64,000 nt of DNA. Origin: Streptomyces olivochromogenes (GTDB lineage Bacteria; Actinomycetota; Actinomycetes; Streptomycetales; Streptomycetaceae). A model generated the notes under the pieces. The model searched no databases. It was not told where the DNA came from and saw nothing but the letters and a program-made list of their open reading frames with translations. The stretch covers positions 1,241,608-1,305,607 of the forward strand of contig NZ_KQ948451.1 of NCBI RefSeq assembly GCF_001514115.1, written 5' to 3'. A program made the position numbers and the translations under genes. Positions within the stretch are counted from its first letter, which is position 1. The number at the start of each line of letters is the position of its first letter. Shown one piece after another: positions 23,927 to 33,768 of the stretch.

Positions 23927-25750
23927 TCAGCGTCCCACCGCGTACCCCTGCATCCCCCGCGGGTTCGCCGCCGCCGACAGCACACCCGTCTCCGGATCCC
24001 GGGCGACCGCGCACAGCCGGCCCTCGGACCAGGCCTCCGCGACGTGGACGTCATGGCCGCGACGGCGCAGCTCCTCGACGACCGCCTCGTCCGTGCGGGA
24101 CTCGACGGTGAGGCTGCCGGGGCGCATGCCGCGCGGGTAGAACGAGCCCGGGAAGCTGTCGTTGTGCCAGTTCGGGGCGTCGATCGCGCCCTGGAGGTCG
24201 AGCCCGCCACGTACCTCGGCGCGCAGCGCCACGGCCAGGAAGAAGTGGGTCTGCCACTGGTCCTGCTGATCGCCGCCCGGGGTTCCGAACGCCATGACCG
24301 GGACTCCGTCGCGCAGCGCCAGCGAGGGTGTCAGCGTCGTACGGGGACGGCGGCCGGGTGTGAGGGAGTTGGGCAGCCCCTCGTCCAGCCAGGCCATCTG
24401 GAGCCGGGTGCCGAGCGGGAAGCCCAGCTCGGGGACGACGGGGTTGGACTGAAGCCAGCCGCCGCTGGGGGTGGCGGCGACCATGTTGCCCCAGCGGTCG
24501 ACGACGTCGAGGTGGCAGGTGTCGCCCCGGGTCCCGCCGTCCCGGGCCACCTCGGGTTCCCCCGCGGCCCCGGCGACGGTGGGTTCGCCCGCGCCCGGTA
24601 CCGCCAGCGCGTCGAAGCCCGGCTCCCCGGCGGCGACCTCGCGCGCGTGACCACTGATCGTCGGGGTGCGCCCTCCGGGACTGCCGGGACGCAGCTCGCT
24701 GGAGGCCTTGTGGCCGATGAGGGCGCGCCGCTCGGCGTTGTACTCCTGCGACAGCAGCTCGTCGAGAGGCACCTCGGCCGCGTCCCCGTACCAGGCCTCC
24801 CGGTCGGCCATGGCGAGCTTGCAGCCCTCGACGAGCAGGTGGACGTACTCCGCGGAGCCGTACCGCGGCAGCCGGGGCGGGAGCAGGGCGAGCTGCTGGA
24901 GGAGGACCGGGCCCTGGCTCCAGGGGCCCGCCTTGCACAGGGTCCAGCCGTGCCAGTCGTACGTCGCGGGCGCCTCGTAGCTCGCGGACCAGGAGGCCAG
25001 GTCGGCGGCTGTCAGGGTGCCGGTGTGGCGCTGTCCGCTGGTGTCCATGGTGGGCCGCCGGGCCTGCCGTACGAGGGCCTCGGCGATGAAGCCGGAGCGC
25101 CAGACGCGGCGCGCGGCCTCGATCTGCGCCACGCGGCCGCTCTCCCCGGAGACCTCGGTGAGCAGTCGGCGCCAGGTCGCGGCGAGGGCGGGGTTGCGGA
25201 AGAGTTCGCCGGGGCGTGGCGCCTTCCCGCCGGGCAGGTACACCTCGGCCGACGAGGTCCACTCCGTCTCGAAGAGTGCGCGCACCGACTCCACGGTCTC
25301 GCCGACCCGCTCCACGGGCGGGTGCCCGTCCTCCGCGTATCCGATGGCGTACTTCATGACGTCGGCGAGAGACCTCGTGCCGTGGTCGCGCAGGAGCAGC
25401 ATCCACGCGTCGAAGGCGCCGGGCACGGCGGCCGCGAGCGGTCCGGTGCCGGGTACGAGATCCAAACCGAGTCCCCTGTAGTGGGCGATCGTCGCCCCGG
25501 CGGGCGCGACGCCCTGCCCGCACAGCACACGCACCTCGCCGCCTGCGGGGGCGAGGATGATCGGGACCTCGCCGGCGGGTCCGTTGAGGTGCGGCTCGAC
25601 CACGTGCAGCACGAAGCCCGCGGCGACGGCGGCGTCGTACGCGTTGCCGCCGTCCTCCAGGACGGCCATCGCCGACTGCGAGGCGAGCCAGTGCGTGGAG
25701 GACACCATGCCGAAGGATCCTTGAAGCGTGGGTCGAGTAGTGAAGTACAT
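23927..25750 (-). CDS. Gamma-glutamyltransferase family protein (cytoplasmic type)
   Basis: 607 residues. It has the Ntn-hydrolase family layout: GNAYDAAVAAGFVLHVVEPHLNGPAGEVP near residue 40-60, the self-processing site GDTCHLDVVDRWGNMVAATPSGGW with Thr near 411, and FGTPGGDQQDQWQ near 515. The Thr becomes the nucleophile after cleavage into two subunits. There is no signal peptide, unlike the second family member at 43112-44923. Members hydrolyse or transfer gamma-glutamyl groups; some are acylases, so the substrate is open. ATG 25750 is preceded by GAGGTGAGAG. Confidence 0.87.
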   Translation of the reverse strand: MYFTTRPTLQGSFGMVSSTHWLASQSAMAVLEDGGNAYDAAVAAGFVLHVVEPHLNGPAGEVPIILAPAGGEVRVLCGQGVAPAGATIAHYRGLGLDLVPGTGPLAAAVPGAFDAWMLLLRDHGTRSLADVMKYAIGYAEDGHPPVERVGETVESVRALFETEWTSSAEVYLPGGKAPRPGELFRNPALAATWRRLLTEVSGESGRVAQIEAARRVWRSGFIAEALVRQARRPTMDTSGQRHTGTLTAADLASWSASYEAPATYDWHGWTLCKAGPWSQGPVLLQQLALLPPRLPRYGSAEYVHLLVEGCKLAMADREAWYGDAAEVPLDELLSQEYNAERRALIGHKASSELRPGSPGGRTPTISGHAREVAAGEPGFDALAVPGAGEPTVAGAAGEPEVARDGGTRGDTCHLDVVDRWGNMVAATPSGGWLQSNPVVPELGFPLGTRLQMAWLDEGLPNSLTPGRRPRTTLTPSLALRDGVPVMAFGTPGGDQQDQWQTHFFLAVALRAEVRGGLDLQGAIDAPNWHNDSFPGSFYPRGMRPGSLTVESRTDEAVVEELRRRGHDVHVAEAWSEGRLCAVARDPETGVLSAAANPRGMQGYAVGR

Positions 25751-25986
25751 CTCTCACCTCGGTGTTTGCGCGCGTCGGCCGGTACCAACAGTCCTCCGGA
25801 CGGGCTGTGGGAGGAATCTGGGGAGGTCCGGCTCGGCTCCGGTCGCCCTGATCAGGCAGCAGACTACCGATCGGACGTGCTCTCGCTTCGGCGCCCGTGA
25901 CTCTCACGCCCTGACACCCGTCCGCGCGTCGAGGCGCCGTCCGGGACGGAGCCTCGACGCGGTTCTCACCGGGCGGAGACGCTCGG

Positions 25987-26400
25987 TCAGACGACCGGCA
26001 GCTTGCCCTTGTCGGTCGTCACCGTGCCGAGGTAGGTCGCCGTCCTGCCCTTGACCCAGTACACCTTGACGCGGACCTTGTGGCCCTTGGCGATCCGGGG
26101 CGAGATCCCGCAGTCCTTGACGGAACTGGTCTCGCAGGTGTTCCGCCGCTTGCCCGTGGTCGCGTCATAGGTGACCGCTCGGATCGAGTGCCCGTCCTTG
26201 GCCGAGTCGATCACGTCGGTGAACTGAGTTCCCCCGGAGGAGTTCCGCGGCTCGAACACCACGGTCGCGACGGACTTGCCGTTCTTCTTGAACGAGCCGA
26301 CGTAGTTGCCGCCGGCGAAGGAGGTTCCCGTTCCCAGTGCCAGTGCCAGCCCGGTGGCGGTGACGGCTATGCCGACGCGGGCCATGATGTGCCTCTTCAT
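25987..26400 (-). CDS. Small secreted protein of unknown function
   Basis: 137 residues. MKRHIMARVGIAVTATGLALALGTGTSFA is a Sec signal with cleavage after SFA. The mature part (about 108 residues) has many beta-prone stretches, is rich in Lys, and holds two Cys (NTCETSSVKDCG) that may pair. I do not recognise a family. ATG 26400 has GGGAG five bases upstream; further upstream codons look non-coding. Confidence 0.65.
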   Translation of the reverse strand: MKRHIMARVGIAVTATGLALALGTGTSFAGGNYVGSFKKNGKSVATVVFEPRNSSGGTQFTDVIDSAKDGHSIRAVTYDATTGKRRNTCETSSVKDCGISPRIAKGHKVRVKVYWVKGRTATYLGTVTTDKGKLPVV

Positions 26401-26453
26401 TACTCTCCCGTTGACGTGCTGTGCCGCTGAGTTGGTGGCTCGCGGACTGTAGG

Positions 26454-26669
26454 TCATACCTCTTTGTGAGCCAGGAGTTCAACTTGAGCCACGTTCAGCC
26501 GGGCGGCCGCCGACATGAGCCGGTCGTGCTCGTCCTGACGTAGCGTGAGCCGGAACGAGTCGACCGTGTTGATGAGGTGGTCGACCGCGATTTCCGCCTC
26601 GTCGCTCGCGACAAGGTCGCGGACCGGATCGAGGGCCCGCACGGTTTCTTCGCCGGTCATGAGGTCCAC
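26454..26669 (-). CDS. Small hypothetical protein
   Basis: 71 residues from GTG 26669, or 68 from ATG 26660. The composition is helical and acidic (SDEAEIAVDHLINTVDSFRLTLRQDEHDRLMSAAARLNVAQVELLAHKEV). It lies 7 bases downstream of the LuxR-type response regulator on the same strand, so it may be the last gene of that two-component operon. Function unknown. Confidence 0.5.
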   Translation of the reverse strand: MDLMTGEETVRALDPVRDLVASDEAEIAVDHLINTVDSFRLTLRQDEHDRLMSAAARLNVAQVELLAHKEV

Positions 26670-26676
26670 GCACCCC

Positions 26677-27345
26677 TCAGTTCGCGCTCCCCCGTGCCGT
26701 CACCAAGCCCGACTCATAGGCGAACACCACCAGTTGGGCCCGGTCGCGGGCGCCCAGTTTCGTCATCGCCCGGCTGATGTGCGTCTTGGCGGTGAACGGG
26801 CTGATGACCATGTGTGCGGCGATCTCCTCGTTGGTCAGACCGCGCGCGGCGAGTGCCGTGACCTCGCGTTCGCGGCGGGTGAGGCACTCCAGGCCGGGCG
26901 CGGTGGCCCGGTCCGGGGGCCGGGCCACGAACTCGCCGATCAGGGTGCGGGTCACGGACGGGGACAGCAGCGCCTCTCCCCGCGCGACGACCTCGATGGC
27001 CTGGAGCAGGTCGGCGGGCTCGGTGTCCTTGAGCAGGAAGCCGCTGGCCCCGGCCCGCAACGCCTCGAAGACGTACTCGTCCAGGCCGTAGTTGGTGAGC
27101 ATGACGACACGTACGGCGGACAGCTCCGGGTCGGCGGCGATACGGCGGGTGGCCTCGATGCCCGACATCACCGGCATCTGTACGTCGACGAGGGCGATGT
27201 CCGGCAAGGAAGCGCGCACCAGCGCGAGGCCCTGCTTGCCGTCGGCGGCCTCGCCCACGACCTCGATGCCGTCCTCGGCGTCGAGCAGGGCGCGGAAACC
27301 GGCGCGCATCAGCGCCTGGTCGTCGACGAGCGCGACCCTGATCAC
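26677..27345 (-). CDS. NarL/FixJ-type response regulator
   Basis: 222 residues. The receiver domain has VALVDDQALMRAGF (residues 4-17), phospho-acceptor Asp in DIALVDVQMPVMSG near 54, and the conserved Lys in GFLLKDTEPADLL near 104. The C-terminal LuxR HTH is LTRREREVTALAARGLTNEEIAAHMVISPFTAKTHISRAMTKLGARDRAQLV. The start overlaps the kinase stop by four bases. Target genes unknown. Confidence 0.92.
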   Translation of the reverse strand: MIRVALVDDQALMRAGFRALLDAEDGIEVVGEAADGKQGLALVRASLPDIALVDVQMPVMSGIEATRRIAADPELSAVRVVMLTNYGLDEYVFEALRAGASGFLLKDTEPADLLQAIEVVARGEALLSPSVTRTLIGEFVARPPDRATAPGLECLTRREREVTALAARGLTNEEIAAHMVISPFTAKTHISRAMTKLGARDRAQLVVFAYESGLVTARGSAN

Positions 27346-28454
27346 GGCACCTCCTCCGGTATGCCCAGCGGCAGTTCGGCGCGCACCGAGAAGCCGCCCT
27401 CCGTGCGCGGTGCGGCGTGCAGGGTGCCGCCGAGGGCCGAGACACGTTCGCGCATACCGGTGAGGCCGATGCCGGGGGTGGGCGGACGCGACGGGTCGGC
27501 GCCGCCGTCGTCGTCGACGGATATCGTCAGGTCGTCCGTGCTGTAGTCGAGTTGGACGGCCACCTTGGCGGGGCCCGCGTGGCGCGCGGCGTTCGTCAGG
27601 GCCTCCTGGACGATGCGGTACGCGGCACGGTCCACCGTCGCCGTGAGCGGACGCTCGTCGCCGCTCACCGTCAGCTCCACGGCGAGACCGGCCGCGCGAG
27701 CCCGCTCCACGAGCAGCGCGGGGGTGCCGGTCGGCTCATCGGTGCGCAATACCTCAAGGGTGGCCCGCAGTTCGCGCATCGCCTCGCCGCCCGCCTCCTG
27801 GATGGCGAGCAGCGCGGGCGGGACCTCCTCACCGCGTTTGCGGGCGAGGTGGACGGCGACGCCCGCCTGAAGCTTGACGATCGAGATGCTGTGCGTGAGC
27901 GAGTCGTGCAACTCCCTGGCAATCCGCAGCCGTTCCTCACCCGCGCGGCGCAGGGCCGCCTCCTCACGGGTGCGTTCCGCTTCCATCGCGCGTTGCTCCG
28001 TCTGGCGCAGATACGCCTGCCAGTTGCGGTCGGCGAGGCCGGTCACCAGGGCGCACAGGAACCAGCCGGCGAGCAGGAGAGAGCGCTCGGCGCCTGCGCG
28101 TGCCGTGAGATCCGTGGTCACGAACGCCGCCAGGAACAGGGCACTCGCGAGCGCCGCCACTCCTCGGTGACCCGCTCGGGCCGCCGTGTGGACCGCGCCC
28201 AGCACCGGGAGGGCGGCGAGGGTGCCGGGGTGTGCGTGCAGGACGTACGCCGTCGTGGTGACCGTACTGACCGCGAGTACCCGGCGCGGGGCGCGGCGGT
28301 AGGCCGCGAGGGCGAGGGAGCCCACGGTGATCAGCGCGTAGTCGGCGGGGGTCGCGCCGTCGTCGACCGCGGCCGCGGTCATGACGAGGGCACCGACCAC
28401 GACCGCGAGGGCCGCGTCGGCCAGGTGCCTGCGCGTCCCCTGGTCCAACGCCAT
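27342..28454 (-). CDS. DesK/NarX-type sensor histidine kinase
   Basis: About 370 residues. The N-terminal half is five or six membrane helices. The dimerisation/phosphorylation box is RLRIARELHDSLTHSISIVKLQAGVA near residue 195 (HisKA_3). The ATPase contains IVQEALTNAARHAGPAKVAV and VDDDGGADPSRPPTPGIGLTGMRERVSALGG. It phosphorylates the coupled NarL-type regulator. ATG 28454 is preceded by GCGGAAC; a GTG at 28463 is also possible. Confidence 0.9.
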   Translation of the reverse strand: MALDQGTRRHLADAALAVVVGALVMTAAAVDDGATPADYALITVGSLALAAYRRAPRRVLAVSTVTTTAYVLHAHPGTLAALPVLGAVHTAARAGHRGVAALASALFLAAFVTTDLTARAGAERSLLLAGWFLCALVTGLADRNWQAYLRQTEQRAMEAERTREEAALRRAGEERLRIARELHDSLTHSISIVKLQAGVAVHLARKRGEEVPPALLAIQEAGGEAMRELRATLEVLRTDEPTGTPALLVERARAAGLAVELTVSGDERPLTATVDRAAYRIVQEALTNAARHAGPAKVAVQLDYSTDDLTISVDDDGGADPSRPPTPGIGLTGMRERVSALGGTLHAAPRTEGGFSVRAELPLGIPEEVP

Positions 28455-28670
28455 GTTCCGCACGATAGACGGCCGTTCGGACAGTGGCGTCAGACCTGTG
28501 GAGGGGGCCCGGCGTACTCCGGCTGGAGTAGATCACAGCGCGCGCGGGGCAGGTGGGGGTAGTTCAGGATGCCTTCGGGTGGACGACGACCGGGGACGGC
28601 TCCCTGAAGGAGGGTGGCGATGGCGGCCGAGCCGGCGGCCCCGCGCTCGTTCCCTACCAGGAGGCGTCCC

Positions 28671-29672
28671 ATGCCCAGTCCCTTCCGTTACACCACCCCG
28701 TCTCCGCCCAGGTCCGCCACCGGACGTGTCGCGGGCGTCTATGCCCAGCTCGCCGACGACTTCGGCATCGAGCGCGCGGCGACCTTCGTCGTGCTCTCGC
28801 CCGCTCCCGGTCTCATGGCTTCCGCCTGGGCGTTGATGCGCGAGTCGCTGATCGCGGGCGAGGGCAGCCGGACGGGGAAGGAACTCGCGGCGCTCGGGGT
28901 GTCCGTCGCCAACCGGTGCCCGTTCTGCGTGGACGCGCACACGATGTTGCTGCACGCGACCGGGGACCACCGGCTCGCGGAGACGGTGGCACGCGGGGAC
29001 ACCCCAGCCGACGAGGAGCACGCGCGCGTGCTGGCATGGGGCGGGGCGACCCGGACCCCGGGGGCGCTCGAGTTGGCGCCGTACCCCTTCCCCGTCGCGC
29101 ACGCCCCCGCCTACATCGGCACCGCCCTGTCCTTCCACTTCATCAACCGCGTGGTGTCGGCGCTGCTCACCGAGAGCCTGCTGCCCGGCAACGCGCAACG
29201 GTTCCGGGCGGTGCGGAGTCTGGCCGGGCGGTCCGTCGCCCGGACGGTGCGCCGGCGACCCGCGCCGGGTGCGGGCCTGGAACTCCTCGACGACCCCGGG
29301 CCCGGTCCTGACTGGGCGCGCGGGACCACCGTCGGCCCGGCCTACGCCGCGCTGCGGGCCGCCGCCACCGAGGGAGAGGGTCTTCTCGACGAAGCCGACC
29401 GGATCCTCGTACGGGAGACGCTCCGGGACTGGGACGGCTCGCATCCGCCGCTCGCGTGGGACGGACTCCCCGACCGTTCGCGGCCCGGGGCGCGGCTCGC
29501 GCTGCTGGCCGCGCTGGCCCCGTACCGGATCACGGACGAGGACGTGACAGCCTGGCGCAAACCCATCCATACCGACCACTGTCTGGTGCATCTGGTGGCG
29601 TACGGCGCGTTCGCCGCCGTCGACCGGATCGAGAGCGCGCTTCCCGTCCGCACGGCCGAGGAGACCTCATGA
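28671..29672 (+). CDS. AhpD/carboxymuconolactone-decarboxylase-like protein
   Basis: 333 residues. The redox motif CPFCVDAHTMLLHA near residue 83 (CxxC followed by H) is the AhpD-like core within an all-helical protein. The C-terminal half has EGLLDEADRILVRETLRDW and ITDEDVTAWR, giving a two-domain arrangement. AhpD-like enzymes reduce peroxides or feed electrons to them. ATG 28671 has AGGAGG seven bases upstream. The ATG of the decayed methyltransferase gene lies in its stop codon (ATGA), so the two once formed an operon. Confidence 0.8.
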   Translation: MPSPFRYTTPSPPRSATGRVAGVYAQLADDFGIERAATFVVLSPAPGLMASAWALMRESLIAGEGSRTGKELAALGVSVANRCPFCVDAHTMLLHATGDHRLAETVARGDTPADEEHARVLAWGGATRTPGALELAPYPFPVAHAPAYIGTALSFHFINRVVSALLTESLLPGNAQRFRAVRSLAGRSVARTVRRRPAPGAGLELLDDPGPGPDWARGTTVGPAYAALRAAATEGEGLLDEADRILVRETLRDWDGSHPPLAWDGLPDRSRPGARLALLAALAPYRITDEDVTAWRKPIHTDHCLVHLVAYGAFAAVDRIESALPVRTAEETS

Positions 29673-30187
29673 CACGGATCGCCAACTCTGCTCAGACGCG
29701 GGCCTGGAACGGCACTCTCGGCACCCCTGCTCGACCAGGCCCGCGCGACGACCGCCGCGGAGGGGATCACCAACGTCGCGTACGAGCTCGCCGACGCCCA
29801 GATCCACCCCTTCCCGGCCGCCGGATACGACGTCCGGAGTCACGCGCCTTGAGCCTTTTCGGGAAACTCCTGGACGAACCGGACGCCGCGACGGTCGCCG
29901 TCCAGGCCGCCATGGCCTCCGTGTCCGACCCGGCGCGCATCCGCGAGGTTCTGCACGGGTGGGACGACGTGACGGTGACTCCGGTCGCGACGGAGACGAC
30001 ATGGGGGCGCGACGCCGCGGACGCCGTCGACTTCATCCTCTCCCGCACGCCCTGCCGGACGGTCGACGCGGACACACGCACGGCCCTGCGGGACACCTTG
30101 CACCCTTATGAGACGGATCGCGGTGTCCGACTCCAGGCGGCGGTGTGGCTGATGACGGCGAAGTGGCGGACAGACGGTTCCCAGTGA
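29669..30187 (+). pseudogene. Decayed class I SAM-dependent methyltransferase gene
   Basis: Three pieces of one methyltransferase are readable in different frames. MTRIANSAQTRAWNG (29669-29713) is the typical start. LSAPLLDQARATTAAEGITNVAYELADAQIHPFPAAGYDV (29715-29840) is the SAM-binding middle, but in another frame. SLFGKLLDEPD to the end (29852-30187) is the C-terminal part back in the first frame, with VTVTPVATETTWGRDAADAVDFIL and GVRLQAAVWLMTAKW. The GxGxG loop and the segment after the acidic strand are missing. Internal deletions of roughly 100 bases or more explain this. Probably not functional. Confidence 0.75.
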
Positions 30188-30309
30188 GTCACTGTCACCA
30201 CACAGGTACGGAGTGAGTTGGCACTTCCGCCCCACAGGCAGGCATGTGACACTGGCGTTCCGTCCGCAGTGTGGACTCCCTCCGCACCGTCCCCCACGAG
30301 AAGTGCGCC

Positions 30310-30975
30310 GTGCATTCTCTTCCTCTGCCACTCGCCCTCACCGCGCGCCTGCTGCCGGTCGCGGTCCTCGCCTGCACGGGCTGGGTCATGTCGTCCGGCA
30401 CGTCGACGACGACTCCGGCCGCCACCGACCACAAGTCGCCCCAGGCGACGCAGTCCCCGTCGGGCCCCGCGGCGACGGCGGTCGCGAAGAAGTACACCGC
30501 GGCCCCCGCGCCCTGCACCGGCGTGACGGAGAAGACGGTCAAGGCCCTTGTCCCGGGCGCCAAGACGGCCGGCCAGGAGATTCCGTCGACCGACAAGTCG
30601 GTGCGCCGCACCTGTTCCTGGAACGCGCTCAAGGGCTTCGACTACCACTGGCTGGACGTCTCGTACGAGATCAAGGATTCGGACGAAGCGGCGCAGAAGT
30701 CCTATACGGGGCGCGTCGCGGACAAGAGCGGCGGAGGTGCGGTTCCCGGCCTCGGCGACTCGGCCTACTCCGTCGTGAACCTCACAACCACGGACAAGCA
30801 GCAGACCCGTGAGGGAGTGGTGATCGTCCGCGCGTCCAACGCGCTGGTGGCCGTCACGTACAACGGCAGCAACTTCGAGACGAAGAAGGCGCCCAGTACG
30901 GACGAGATCAACAAGGGGGCCATCAAGGCCGCCAAGGACGTGGTGGCGACGCTGGAGAACGGCCAGAAGGGCTGA
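30310..30975 (+). CDS. Putative lipoprotein, DUF3558-like
   Basis: 221 residues from GTG 30310. The N-terminus HSLPLPLALTARLLPVAVLACTGW is a signal with lipobox LAC. It is followed by a Ser/Thr/Pro-rich linker and a domain with APCTGVTEKTVKALVPGA, RRTCSWNALKG and VPGLGDSAYSVV. The two Cys and the PGLGD(S)A pattern match DUF3558 family lipoproteins of actinomycetes, whose function is unknown. A GTG at 30271 would add 13 residues with no signal-like character. A perfect hairpin spans its stop codon. Confidence 0.72.
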   Translation: MHSLPLPLALTARLLPVAVLACTGWVMSSGTSTTTPAATDHKSPQATQSPSGPAATAVAKKYTAAPAPCTGVTEKTVKALVPGAKTAGQEIPSTDKSVRRTCSWNALKGFDYHWLDVSYEIKDSDEAAQKSYTGRVADKSGGGAVPGLGDSAYSVVNLTTTDKQQTREGVVIVRASNALVAVTYNGSNFETKKAPSTDEINKGAIKAAKDVVATLENGQKG

Positions 30976-30984
30976 CCGTTCTCC
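30954..30984. terminator. Hairpin across the stop codon, bidirectional terminator candidate
   Basis: GGAGAACGG (30954-30962) and CCGTTCTCC (30976-30984) form a perfect 9-base-pair stem around the TGA of the lipoprotein gene. The convergent NCS1 permease gene ends 26 bases further on. There is no U-tract, as is usual in Streptomyces. Confidence 0.6.
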
Positions 30985-31009
30985 AACCGCCGCACCCCTT
31001 CCTCACGCG

Positions 31010-32536
<1,527 letters not shown>

Positions 32537-32730
32537 GGGCAGGCCAATCAAGTGAGGAGTGACGGGAGAGGCCGTGCGGGTGACGCCGTGGGGGGTTGTG
32601 CGGGTGCGGTGGTGCGGTGATCCCCTTCCCCGGACGGAGGGAAGGGGACGTGCGGGGAGGGTGAGCGGTGGCCGGGGTTCGGCCGGAGGTGCGGTGGGCG
32701 GCCGGAGGCCGGCCGCCCGGAGCGGAGTTG

Positions 32731-33750
32731 TCAGCCGTTGACGGCCGGGATGACCTTCGACCCGTACGCGTCGATCACGGCCTCCTGCGCGTCGTGCATG
32801 TCGTACACCGCGAACTGGTCCACGCCCAGCGCGCGCAGCGCCTTCAGCTTCTCGATGTGCTGCTCGGCCGTGCCGATCAGACAGAACCGGTCGACGATCT
32901 CGTCCGGCACGAACTTGGTGTCGGGGTTGTCGCTGCGCCCGTGGTGGGAGTAGTCGTAGCCCTCGCGGGCCTTGATGTAGTCGGTGAGTTCCTCGGGCAC
33001 GGCGGCGGAGTGCTCGCCGTACTTGGAGACCAGGTCGGCCACGTGGTTGCCGACCATGCCGCCGAACCAGCGGCACTGCTCACGCGCGTGGGCGAGGGCC
33101 TCCGGCGAGTCGTCCTCCGTGATGTACGCGGGCGCGGCCACGCAGATCTTCACCTCGGAGGGGTCACGGCCCGCCTCGACGGCCGCTTCCTTCACGGCCT
33201 TGACCATGTACTCGGTGAGATAGAGGTCGGCGAGCTGGAGGATGAACCCGTCAGCCTCCTCGCCGGTCATCTTCAGGGCCTTGGGACCGTACGCGGCCAT
33301 CCAGACCGGGAGTTCGGCACCCGGCCTGACCCAGGGAAACTTGACGACGGTGCCGCCGAGGTCGGCCTCCTCGCCGCGGCCGAGGGCACGGATGACCTTC
33401 ATCGCGCCGCTGATGCGGGCGAGCGTGTTGGGCTTGCGTCCGGCGACACGCATCGCCGAGTCGCCGCGCCCGATGCCGCACACCGTGCGGTTGCCGTACA
33501 TGTCGTTGAGCGTCGCGAAGGTGGAGGCGGTGACCTCCCAGGTGCGGGTGCCCGGGTTGGTGACCATCGGGCCGACCGTCAACTTCTCGGTGTTCGCGAG
33601 GATCTGACTGTAGATCACAAAGGGTTCCTGCCACAGCACGGCCGAGTCGAAGGTCCAGCCGTACGTGAAGCCGTTCCCCTCGGCGCGCTTCATCAGGTCG
33701 ATGACGCGGGAGGCCGGGGGGTCGGTCTGCAGGACGAGTCCGAAGTCCAT
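32731..33750 (-). CDS. LLM-class F420-dependent oxidoreductase (TIGR03842-like)
   Basis: 339 residues. It begins MDFGLVLQTDPPASRVIDLMKRAEGNGFTYGWTFDS, the beta-1/alpha-1 region of luciferase-like monooxygenases, and includes MVTNPGTRTWEVTASTFATLNDMYGNRTVCGIGRGDSAMRV. The full layout matches the subfamily commonly found beside dihydropyrimidinase genes in actinomycetes and predicted to use F420. Substrate is unproved. It is 18 bases downstream of hydA, so co-transcribed. No dihydropyrimidine dehydrogenase gene (PreA/PreT) is in the cluster; this enzyme could be the redox partner (inference). Confidence 0.85.
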   Translation of the reverse strand: MDFGLVLQTDPPASRVIDLMKRAEGNGFTYGWTFDSAVLWQEPFVIYSQILANTEKLTVGPMVTNPGTRTWEVTASTFATLNDMYGNRTVCGIGRGDSAMRVAGRKPNTLARISGAMKVIRALGRGEEADLGGTVVKFPWVRPGAELPVWMAAYGPKALKMTGEEADGFILQLADLYLTEYMVKAVKEAAVEAGRDPSEVKICVAAPAYITEDDSPEALAHAREQCRWFGGMVGNHVADLVSKYGEHSAAVPEELTDYIKAREGYDYSHHGRSDNPDTKFVPDEIVDRFCLIGTAEQHIEKLKALRALGVDQFAVYDMHDAQEAVIDAYGSKVIPAVNG

Positions 33751-33768
33751 GGCGCCACTCCTAGGCGT

